The notes below the pieces were generated by a model. It saw only the letters and a program-made list of their open reading frames with translations. It was not told the origin of the DNA and did no database searches. Positions 1 to 5,258 of a stretch of 5,258 bases of DNA are shown here, piece after piece. The DNA comes from CAYXFZ01 sp964464385 (GTDB taxonomy: Bacteria > Planctomycetota > UBA1135), in contig CAYXFZ010000118.1 in NCBI GenBank assembly GCA_964464385.1, positions 1 through 5,258 on the forward strand, written 5' to 3'. The translations under genes were made by a program, and so were the position numbers. The number at the start of each line of letters is the position of its first letter. Positions within the stretch are counted from its first letter, which is position 1.

Positions 1-1110
1 TATGGCCCGGGCGGAGAGCGCAACTTAGAGGTTGAATGGGATCTCCAGCAACGCGGCCGACCGGAGTTGTTCGAGCACACCAATCCCTGGACCCGGCACA
101 TCCGTTTTGAAATCGCCGAGGCCAATTGCATGTCGGCGGCGGGCTCCTTTGGCAAAATGAACCAGTTCGCCGGCGTCCCTCTCATGCCCATGATGACGGT
201 CTACGACTTCTTCATCAAACGCGCCCTGGACCAACTCTATTACGACGTGTATTGGCGCTCTTCCTTTTTGCTCATGGGCACTCCGTCGGGCGTTTCCTTG
301 GCCCCTGAGGGGGCGCAACATTCCTGGAAATCGGACATCCAAATGCCTTCCCTCATCAATTGGGAACCAGCCTACGCGCAGGAAATGGAATGGATCTTGG
401 CCGAGACGATGCGCCGTCACTTTGAGAGTGACAACGAAGATCGCGAGGGTGTCTTGGTGCGCGCCACCACCCGGGGCATTCCGCAAAAGGATTTTCTGAA
501 ACGTCTCAAGGCCCGCCCATCCAGCCAAGGGCTCAGCAAAGAGGCCCTGTTGGAAGAAGTGCGGCTGGATGTTTTGGCGGGTGGCTACACCTTGGTGGAT
601 CGCTCCGCCGATGCCGACTACGAACCCGGCGACAACGTCGTTTCCATTTTGGCCATGGGAGCGCTGGTTCCGGAGGCCCTCGCCGCCAGTGATCTTTTGT
701 CCGAACAGGGAATTCAGGCCAATGTCCACGTCGTCACCAGCCCTGATCTTTTGCTGGGCCGCTTTGCCGCGCGCAACGACTGGAGTCAGCTGAAAAAATT
801 GGGCCTTACCGGAGATTTGCAACTGGCCGCCGCCGGTGGCAGTTCTGTTGATCCTGCCGAGGCCGCCACTTTGGCGGCTCGTTTCGTTCCCCTAGTTTCG
901 GTCGCGGATGGAGAGACTGGACTCTTGGACAATGCCGGTTCGGTCATTGGCGTGCCGCAAGTGGCCTTAGGCATCGAAAAGTTCAGCAAGTCGGGCACTC
1001 CCGCCGATGTCTATCGCTACCACGGTTTGGACGCGGAGTCCATAGCCAAGGCCTGCTTGGAGGCCCTGCAACGGGCCACGGACCGGGAAGCGCGCTTCCG
1101 AAGTTCCTAA
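1..1110 (+). CDS. 2-oxoacid (pyruvate-type) dehydrogenase E1, homodimeric AceE/MdeB-like, C-terminal part (5' truncated)
   Basis: The frame is open from base 1 to the TAA at 1108-1110, so the gene enters from outside the window and about 369 C-terminal codons are seen. Homodimeric E1 enzymes (AceE type, about 800-890 residues) use thiamine diphosphate to decarboxylate a 2-oxoacid and pass the acyl group to the lipoyl E2 subunit in the cytoplasm. Visible here is the end of the pyrimidine-binding transketolase domain. The motif FEIAEAN (window residues 36-42) probably carries the glutamate that contacts the cofactor. PEGAQHSWKSD (102-112) aligns with the EGLQHEDGHS loop of AceE. Then comes a PAYAQEMEWI helix, a strand with LVRATTRGIPQ, and a C-terminal domain ending VALGIEKFSKSG..DVYRYHGLD, like LGTDGFGRSD..LRRHFEVD of AceE. 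The sequence diverges clearly from classical AceE, so the substrate (pyruvate, 2-oxobutyrate or another 2-oxoacid) is not settled. TTG at 67 is not the real start, because coding continues upstream in frame. Confidence 0.85.
   Translation, partial: YGPGGERNLEVEWDLQQRGRPELFEHTNPWTRHIRFEIAEANCMSAAGSFGKMNQFAGVPLMPMMTVYDFFIKRALDQLYYDVYWRSSFLLMGTPSGVSLAPEGAQHSWKSDIQMPSLINWEPAYAQEMEWILAETMRRHFESDNEDREGVLVRATTRGIPQKDFLKRLKARPSSQGLSKEALLEEVRLDVLAGGYTLVDRSADADYEPGDNVVSILAMGALVPEALAASDLLSEQGIQANVHVVTSPDLLLGRFAARNDWSQLKKLGLTGDLQLAAAGGSSVDPAEAATLAARFVPLVSVADGETGLLDNAGSVIGVPQVALGIEKFSKSGTPADVYRYHGLDAESIAKACLEALQRATDREARFRSS
1086..1099. repeat. 14-base perfect palindrome next to the convergent stop codons
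   Basis: The 14 bases ggaagcgcgcttcc are self-complementary (stem GGAAG/CTTCC with a CGCG loop if single-stranded). They lie inside the last codons of the E1 gene on the + strand and seven bases past the DUF4340 stop on the - strand. No T-run follows on either strand, so this is not a classical intrinsic terminator. It could still act as a 3'-end stabilising or pausing structure for one or both transcripts. Confidence 0.4.
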
Positions 1111-2036
1111 GGGCCAAAGACGGATCGGGAGCGCCGTAAAGAGGCGGCATCGGCCTCGGCCAAACTGAAGATCCAGGGTTTCCCGGGGATCCGGGCGTAG
1201 CGCCCCCCCCGTTCATCCAGTCCACCCAAATGGAGTTCGACTGAGGATCCGCCCCGAAGGGTGACTCGAAAAGCATCGGTGGTGAAACCAAAGGGGGAAT
1301 CAGGTTGCGGATTGGCGGCTTGGAAGCCGACCACGGACACCATCCGTAATTGCAGGAAATGTCGAATCCAAGCTTGGGCGGGGCCACCGGTCAAATTCTC
1401 CAAGGTCCAACTCTCTTCGCCTTGAAAGTCCAGGCGTTGCGCGGCCTGCAAGGCCTCTGGTGCAAAGGGAAACAAGTGGCGCTCGATCCAAGAATCCGGT
1501 TGTACCACGGGCGGATGGAAGCCCGCCGCCAGATGCACTTGCGAGGAACCCTTGGCCCGCACATAAAACTCCAAGGAAATGGTGCTTGTGTTGGAATCCC
1601 TGCCCTGCCGCAAGGCACCACATTGCAAATCCGCCAAGATCTGGTTGTTGGGGCCAAAGACCTGGACAAGAGTGCCGGCACCTTCCTCCAAACCATACGT
1701 GAAATCGTGCCTGCCGCCGGCCGAAACCGTATCACCTGCATGTAGGCCACGCAAAGATTGAATCAAATTTTGCAAGCGCAGGGCATCGGCCGGGTGACCA
1801 AAGCGTTCCTCCACCAGAAAATGTTCGCCGCGCAATACAAGATTGCATTCCTTCGTCCCACTTTGCAAACGAACTCGTTGCACGAGCACGGATTCTTCCG
1901 CTAAGAGCGGAAACAAGGGCAAACTCCGGGCACGTGTTTGTTCCGTGGCATTGCCCTGCCAAGGCCTTTCCAGGGCCAGTGCGGCCAAGGCCGCTGGGAT
2001 CAAAAGGATCCAAAGGAAGCGGTTGGTCGAGCTCAT
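1107..2036 (-). CDS. DUF4340-family membrane-anchored protein, last gene of the ABC/GldG operon
   Basis: A 309-residue protein reads from ATG at 2036 to TAG at 1109-1107. An N-terminal hydrophobic segment (about residues 7-22, FLWILLIPAALAALAL) predicts one membrane anchor or uncleaved signal. The rest would then lie outside the cytoplasmic membrane. The middle has the DUF4340 look: a short LVLRGEHFLVEERFG strand pair (66-80), a helix AD.LRLQNLIQSLRGL (83-98), TYGLEEG (113-119), then strands ending in EFYVRAKGSSQVHLA (156-170). A second, similar half follows, with FLQLRMVSV (227-235) and a C-terminal strand set. DUF4340 genes commonly sit directly after GldG-like genes and are thought to serve the same ABC system; no biochemical role is known. 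The start overlaps the GldG-like stop in an ATGA, and the reading frame stays open far upstream without protein-like content, so the longer N-terminus is rejected. No good ribosome site precedes it, which suggests translational coupling. Confidence 0.8.
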   Translation of the reverse strand: MSSTNRFLWILLIPAALAALALERPWQGNATEQTRARSLPLFPLLAEESVLVQRVRLQSGTKECNLVLRGEHFLVEERFGHPADALRLQNLIQSLRGLHAGDTVSAGGRHDFTYGLEEGAGTLVQVFGPNNQILADLQCGALRQGRDSNTSTISLEFYVRAKGSSQVHLAAGFHPPVVQPDSWIERHLFPFAPEALQAAQRLDFQGEESWTLENLTGGPAQAWIRHFLQLRMVSVVGFQAANPQPDSPFGFTTDAFRVTLRGGSSVELHLGGLDERGGRYARIPGKPWIFSLAEADAASLRRSRSVFGP

Positions 2037-3631
2037 GGTTTTCTTTTGCGTGCACGCAAAGAAACGAACAAGACCAAGAGCAAACACCCCGGGGCAAGAG
2101 CGTTCCACCAAGCGATCCATCGCTGCCGATCCCGGGCGTAGGCTCGCGCCGTCGCCTGCGCGGCCTGGACCGCTTCCGGAGACATGCTGGCAACACCCAA
2201 CTCTTCCAGTTTTTGAAGGTGGAAGTTGGTCAAAGGACGCTGGCGCCGACCTCGCGTCCGCAAACCCAGAAGAGAGGTTTCTTGGGCAAACCAATCGAAC
2301 AGGTTGGCAGCCAGATCTCCATTGCCAGACCAAGGCTGGCGAAAGGCAGCATCCGTCCAGAGATCGGAATCCCCCACCACCAAGAGTTGTCCCCCTCCGG
2401 AGACCGGGACCACGGCAATCAAGGGAAAGGACGCCATCGGGCCGGCAGCGGCCGCGGCAATTTCCAATGCTTTCAATTTCTCCGACCAAATCCCTTTTTC
2501 GGTCGCCTCTTGAGGAAGCAATCGAGAAGTTGGTGCAGACCGCAACAAAACCTCGGCCTCCGACGACAGGACCTCCAAGGGGTGCGCCCAATGCATGTGT
2601 AAATTGGGCAAGGCCGCGACCAGGGGATGGGCATCCCACTTGCGCGAAGGGTCCATGGCGGGCCACAAACCGTAGGCCACTTGGCCATCGGGGAGCTGCA
2701 AGTCCAAACAAGCTTCCGAATCAAAGATCCACTCCGGCCGCGGACGCAGGCCATACCCTGCCAACCAATCTTCCAGGCCCGGCTTCAAGGAGCGGCGGTC
2801 GAAACTTCCTGGGTCCACCGCTTCGGCATCCCACATCACCAGGAGTCGGCCCCCTTGCGCCAAGTAGGCGGTCAAAATTTCTCGGGCGGCGGACGTGATG
2901 GCCTCGGGACGGGCCAGGCAAACCAAGGCAAAGTCCGTCAAGTCTCCCGCTTGTAAGACCGCCGGATCCAAGTCCACGATGTCGAAGCGCGTGGCCAAGC
3001 GCTTTCGGAGTTGGAAAAAGATCCGCTCGGGGGGTGGCGGAGCCTGAATATCCCCAACGCGCGGAGAATCGGGGGGCTCGTTCGACAAAAAAGCCAAACG
3101 AGATTTTTCAGGATTCAGCAGCGCCGCAAGACTGGAGGTAAAGGCAAATTCAAACTCGGCCGGAGACAGGAAGGGCAACACTTCCGTGCGACCGAGGTAG
3201 CGCATTTCCATTCCTTGCCAAAGGGTGACGGAGCGGCGACCTCCCAAATCCCGAAATGGAATTTCCTGAGCATGGATGTCCATTCGCAGGGCAGCGGCCT
3301 CCGCAACCGGATCTAGGGTGGGATCCACCACATCCAAAGTGACTTGGCCCTGACCGGCTGCAACCACCTCTTCCAAAAGATCCTCCAACACGACCCGTAG
3401 GGGAAGGAGCACTTCGGCCCCTTCGATGTCCCGGTTGAAATAAAACTCCAACTGCAAACGATCTTCCAGTCCGCCAATCATGGCCAAAGTGGCGGGAGCC
3501 AGGGAATATTCTCTTTCGGCAGTCCAATCTCCGCGCCATCGCAGGTGGGAGAGCAGCACCATGCCGCAAACCAACAAGGCGGTGCCTAATGCAGCCGACA
3601 GGGCTAAGGACCGGAGGCCGGCCGCTCTCAT
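2033..3631 (-). CDS. GldG-like ABC-type transport system auxiliary subunit (PF09822-type), two membrane anchors
   Basis: This 532-residue protein has the layout of GldG-family subunits. One N-terminal membrane helix (about 7-29) is followed by the family-like stretch DWTAEREYSLAPAT (35-48). A large extracytoplasmic domain follows, with YFNRDIEGAE (64-73) and GGRLLVMWDAE (260-270), the latter like the strand and loop of the glutamine-amidotransferase-like fold in this family. VVGDSD (418-423) then leads to a GN.DL..NLFDW segment (437-447). A C-terminal membrane helix (about 505-525) ends in the basic tail RARKRKP, which suggests a cytoplasmic end. Members work with an ABC ATPase and ABC-2 permease; in Bacteroidota GldG belongs to the gliding/secretion-associated GldAFG set, elsewhere the substrate is unknown. 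The ATG at 3631 is chosen because its ATGA overlaps the permease stop and a GAGG lies 8 bases upstream; an in-frame TTG ten codons earlier is less likely. The stop TGA (2035-2033) overlaps the next start. Confidence 0.85.
   Translation of the reverse strand: MRAAGLRSLALSAALGTALLVCGMVLLSHLRWRGDWTAEREYSLAPATLAMIGGLEDRLQLEFYFNRDIEGAEVLLPLRVVLEDLLEEVVAAGQGQVTLDVVDPTLDPVAEAAALRMDIHAQEIPFRDLGGRRSVTLWQGMEMRYLGRTEVLPFLSPAEFEFAFTSSLAALLNPEKSRLAFLSNEPPDSPRVGDIQAPPPPERIFFQLRKRLATRFDIVDLDPAVLQAGDLTDFALVCLARPEAITSAAREILTAYLAQGGRLLVMWDAEAVDPGSFDRRSLKPGLEDWLAGYGLRPRPEWIFDSEACLDLQLPDGQVAYGLWPAMDPSRKWDAHPLVAALPNLHMHWAHPLEVLSSEAEVLLRSAPTSRLLPQEATEKGIWSEKLKALEIAAAAAGPMASFPLIAVVPVSGGGQLLVVGDSDLWTDAAFRQPWSGNGDLAANLFDWFAQETSLLGLRTRGRRQRPLTNFHLQKLEELGVASMSPEAVQAAQATARAYARDRQRWIAWWNALAPGCLLLVLFVSLRARKRKP
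2045..2060. repeat. 16-base perfect palindrome at the GldG/DUF4340 junction
   Basis: The 16 bases tttgcgtgcacgcaaa equal their own reverse complement. Two more paired bases on each side (2041-2042 with 2063-2064) follow two mismatches. It lies in the last codons of the GldG-like gene (encoding LRARK), ending eight bases before the DUF4340 start codon at 2036. In the operon mRNA it could form a hairpin with stem TTTGCG/CGCAAA and a small TGCA loop. Its role is unproven; it may be a by-product of codons for a basic tail. Confidence 0.5.
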
Positions 3632-4347
3632 CGCAACGGCCTCGCCCGCAAGTGCAGCCAATCCAAAAAAAGAAAGAAACCAGCCATGATTAGCAGGAAC
3701 AGAACATCCGCCGCCGCCAACACGCCGCGTGAGGCCGCCTCAAAACGCAAACCGGGATCCAGAAACAAAAAGATACGGCCCAAGGCTGCTGGCATGGCCT
3801 CGGCAGTCGCGGCCAAACCGATCAAGAGCCAGAACAAGAGGGCAGCAACCGCCAGCAGCCAGGCCACGACCTGACTGCGGGTCAGCGCCGAACAAAGTTG
3901 CCCCAGGGCCAGGAAAGCGGCACCAAGGGACAGCGTGCCCAAAGTGCCGGCCAGCACCGGACCCCAATCCAAATCCCCCAGCAAACTGACGGTGATGGGA
4001 ATCCCGACGCAGGCCAAGACAGCGGTGCCAAACAAGGCGAAGGAACCCAAAAATTTGCCCAGGATCAAGTCTGCTTCCGAGAAGGGCAAGCTGCGCAAGA
4101 GATCCAAGGTGCCGGAGCGACTCTCCTCTGCCCAAGAACGCATGGTCAGCGCCGGGGCAAACACCACGAGGAAAACCGGCATCAGGGCAAAGGCGGCGCG
4201 CATCTCGGCCACGCCCTGTTGAAAAAAGGGGCCGAGGACAAAAAAGAACAAGGATGCGGTGAGAGGAAGGGCAGCAACCGCCAACCAACCCACCGGAGTG
4301 CGGAAAGAAGAAACCCATTCCCGGCGGGCAATCCAGAGGGCTTTCAT
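3628..4347 (-). CDS. ABC-2 type transporter permease (GldF-like)
   Basis: A 239-residue integral membrane protein with about six predicted helices: 20-40, 50-68, 101-122, 130-152, 160-180 and 208-228. Between helices two and three is the hallmark of ABC-2/GldF/NosY-like permeases: SWAEESRSGTLDLLRSLPFSEADLILGKFLG (the key part is E74 E75, R77 SGT, L81, LP, GKF; 71-101). This is probably the coupling loop that meets the ATPase. Near the C-terminus the segment FLDPGLRFEAASRGVL (195-210) resembles the conserved 'SP..HF..F.RG' stretch of GldF relatives. Length is in the normal range for GldF (about 240). The ATG at 4347 is well supported: GGAGGT lies six bases upstream, and the ATGA overlaps the ATPase stop. 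The product should form the membrane channel or lever with the ATPase encoded just upstream and contact the GldG-like protein encoded just downstream. The substrate cannot be inferred. Confidence 0.9.
   Translation of the reverse strand: MKALWIARREWVSSFRTPVGWLAVAALPLTASLFFFVLGPFFQQGVAEMRAAFALMPVFLVVFAPALTMRSWAEESRSGTLDLLRSLPFSEADLILGKFLGSFALFGTAVLACVGIPITVSLLGDLDWGPVLAGTLGTLSLGAAFLALGQLCSALTRSQVVAWLLAVAALLFWLLIGLAATAEAMPAALGRIFLFLDPGLRFEAASRGVLAAADVLFLLIMAGFFLFLDWLHLRARPLR
3640..3643 (-). promoter_or_regulatory. Ribosome binding site of the GldG-like gene
   Basis: The minus strand reads GAGG, eight bases before the ATG at 3631, inside the end of the permease gene. It favours this ATG over the in-frame TTG at 3661. 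Confidence 0.6.
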
Positions 4348-5123
4348 GCCGACACCTCCGCTGTCGCTCCCAAAACCAACCGGCGAAAGGCCTCTTCGTG
4401 ATCGGCATCCGAAGTCGCGCCGGGCATGCCGGCCGCTGCAGTCAGTCCATTCGCGGGGCAATCCGCCACCACCCGACCGGCGGCCACCACCAAAAGGCGA
4501 TCTGCCACCGCCCGAACTTCCGGCAAAACATGACTCGTGAGCAGGACCGTACTGCTTTGACCCAAGTCCCGAATGACTTGCCGCATCTCCCCCATTTGTA
4601 GGGGGTCGAGGCCACTGGTGGGTTCATCCAACAACAATAGGGGCGGATTGCCCAGAATGGCCTGAGCCAAGCCCACCCGTTGCCGAAAACCTTTGGAGCA
4701 ATCCCCCACGGTACGACGCCAAATGGATTCCAATCCGGTGATGGCACCGACTCGTTCCAATTCGCGGCGCAAGGCGCCATACGCGAGCCCCCGTGCCCTA
4801 GCCACGAAGCGCAAGAGATCGCAGACCCGCATCTCAGGCCAGAGGGGATTGTTTTCGGCGAGGTATCCCAACTGCGACCGAACGCCAGCTGGATTTCGCA
4901 CCACATCGCAGCCCGCCACTTGCACCGTGCCCGAATCTGGGGCGAGCAAACCCGCCAAAATGCGGATCGCCGTGGTCTTGCGATCTCCGTTGGGCCCCAA
5001 CCCCCCCATGATTTGTCCTTGCGGCCCGGAAAAATCCAGGCCGCGCAGTGCCTTCACTGCACCAAAGGAGCGACTCAGGTTCTGGACCTGGACCGCATCG
5101 GGTGCCATATTTTCAGTCGACAT
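4344..5123 (-). CDS. ABC transporter ATP-binding protein (GldA/CcmA-like) with atypical Walker A
   Basis: From ATG at 5123 this gives 259 residues; it should be the cytoplasmic ATPase of the complex. Domain order is clear: A-loop region VQNLSRSFGAVKAL (13-26), Walker A GPNGDRKTT (43-51), GYLAENNPLWPEMRV (86-100; the YLPE.NPLY type of Q-loop seen in GldA relatives), signature DCSKGFRQRVGLAQA (141-155), Walker B LLLLDEPTSGLDP (162-174) with catalytic E167, and switch histidine H198 in TSHVLPEV. Two oddities: the glycine before the Walker A lysine is arginine (R48, with D47 in place of alanine), and the signature has cysteine (C142) where leucine is usual. The lysine (K49) and threonines remain. 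Start choice is uncertain: ATG at 5141 (265 residues, 29-base overlap with rho), at 5123 (11-base overlap) and at 5108 (4 bases after rho, MAPDAVQVQNL) are all in frame, and none has a strong ribosome site. The stop overlaps the permease start. Confidence 0.87.
   Translation of the reverse strand: MSTENMAPDAVQVQNLSRSFGAVKALRGLDFSGPQGQIMGGLGPNGDRKTTAIRILAGLLAPDSGTVQVAGCDVVRNPAGVRSQLGYLAENNPLWPEMRVCDLLRFVARARGLAYGALRRELERVGAITGLESIWRRTVGDCSKGFRQRVGLAQAILGNPPLLLLDEPTSGLDPLQMGEMRQVIRDLGQSSTVLLTSHVLPEVRAVADRLLVVAAGRVVADCPANGLTAAAGMPGATSDADHEEAFRRLVLGATAEVSA
4354..4359 (-). promoter_or_regulatory. Strong ribosome binding site of the ABC-2 permease
   Basis: On the minus strand this reads GGAGGT, a near-perfect anti-16S match, with six bases to the ATG at 4347. 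It lies inside the end of the ATPase gene and fixes the permease start in spite of the long open frame upstream. Confidence 0.8.
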
Positions 5124-5258
5124 CGTCGTTGGAGAAGGCATTCAGGAAATCTCGGTTCGTCGGGAATTTATCCAAACGACCCACCAAGAGTTCCATGGCC
5201 TCCAACGGGCGCATGCGGGAAAGCACGCGGCCCAGAATGTTAACCTTTTGCATGGCAG
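5113..5258 (-). CDS. rho: Transcription termination factor Rho, C-terminal end (partial)
   Basis: In the frame whose first full codon is 5256-5254, the minus strand reads 47 residues without interruption to TGA at 5115-5113, and continues beyond the window end. The residues ILGRVLSRMRPLEAMELLVG then RLDKFPTNRDFLNAF align well with the last helices of Rho (in E. coli LRKIIHPMGEIDAMEFLINKLAMTKTNDDFFEMM). The shared pattern is LR..L..M...EAMELL..RL....TN.DFL, followed by a short acidic tail SNDDVD. Rho is a ring-shaped RNA-dependent ATPase that ends transcription; its RNA- and ATP-binding parts lie outside this window. The alternative minus-strand frame ending at 5144-5142 is rich in W, C and R and is not protein-like. 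The following ATPase gene begins within or just after this gene, so read-through from the rho promoter probably supplies the ABC genes. Only the tail is seen, so identification rests on this short but characteristic match. Confidence 0.8.
   Translation of the reverse strand, partial: AMQKVNILGRVLSRMRPLEAMELLVGRLDKFPTNRDFLNAFSNDDVD

Noticed and set aside
25..822. 265-codon minus-strand open frame opposite the E1 gene
   Set aside because: The opposite strand encodes recognisable dehydrogenase motifs; this frame has H-, G- and R-rich sequence with no recognisable family.
1141..1157. Possible terminator hairpin GAGGC/GCCTC near the convergent junction
   Set aside because: The stem is only five pairs with a seven-base loop, lies within the DUF4340 coding region, and has no T-run after it on either strand.
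2037..2711. N-terminal extension of the DUF4340 frame by 225 codons up to 2711
   Set aside because: The extension is low-complexity, C-, R- and G-rich sequence antisense-free of any motif, and lies in another frame of the GldG-like gene. ATG at 2036 with the ATGA overlap starts directly before the membrane anchor.
1843..2898. Long + strand open frame (351 codons) opposite the GldG-like and DUF4340 genes
   Set aside because: Its translation is full of R, P, Q, G and S with no domain or hydrophobic core, and it spans two well-supported minus-strand genes. It is a GC-driven shadow.
4348..4461. 38-residue N-terminal extension of the permease
   Set aside because: GGAGGT six bases before the ATG at 4347 and the ATGA overlap with the ATPase stop decide for the shorter protein. 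The extension is out-of-frame ATPase coding sequence.
4680..5243. 187-codon + strand open frame opposite the ATPase and the end of rho
   Set aside because: It runs antisense to Walker A, the signature motif and the Rho C-terminus and has no protein-like pattern.
1..5258. Defence system, mobile element or CRISPR array
   Set aside because: No direct repeats with spacers, no transposase, integrase, nuclease or toxin motifs, and no change in base composition were seen. All coding space is accounted for by housekeeping-type or transporter genes.

Overview
The window is a gene-dense, GC-rich (roughly 60% by eye) stretch of bacterial chromosome with almost no non-coding DNA. It holds six protein genes, two of them cut by the window edges, in two convergent blocks. 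Nothing seen here is specific enough to name the organism. A homodimeric-type 2-oxoacid dehydrogenase E1 and a rho-linked ABC/GldG/DUF4340 cluster would suit a Gram-negative bacterium such as Verrucomicrobiota/PVC or a myxobacterial-type lineage. That placement is a low-confidence inference. No tRNA, rRNA, CRISPR array, insertion sequence or integrase is visible.

Left block (+ strand, 1-1110): the C-terminal part of an AceE/MdeB-like thiamine-diphosphate 2-oxoacid dehydrogenase E1. Its stop codon overlaps the stop codon of the convergent gene from the right block, so there is no intergenic space between the two transcription units.

Right block (- strand, read from 5258 down to 1107): the 3' end of rho (transcription termination factor), then an ABC transporter ATPase (GldA-like), an ABC-2 membrane permease (GldF-like), a GldG-like membrane-anchored extracytoplasmic subunit, and a DUF4340-family membrane-anchored protein. 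The last three junctions are all 4-base ATGA stop/start overlaps. The ATPase start lies within, or a few bases after, the end of rho. This is the signature of one translationally coupled operon. By family knowledge the four products form one envelope ABC complex: ATPase, permease, and two single- or double-anchored periplasmic partners. Its substrate is unknown. The same architecture is known from the gliding-associated GldAFG proteins and from many uncharacterised clusters in non-gliding bacteria.

The most unusual point is the Walker A motif of the ATPase, which reads GPNGDRKTT instead of GPNGAGKTT. The near-invariant glycine before the lysine is an arginine, while Walker B, the H-loop and most of the rest are intact. 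Two perfect palindromes sit at gene junctions, one at the GldG/DUF4340 junction and one at the convergent stop-codon junction.
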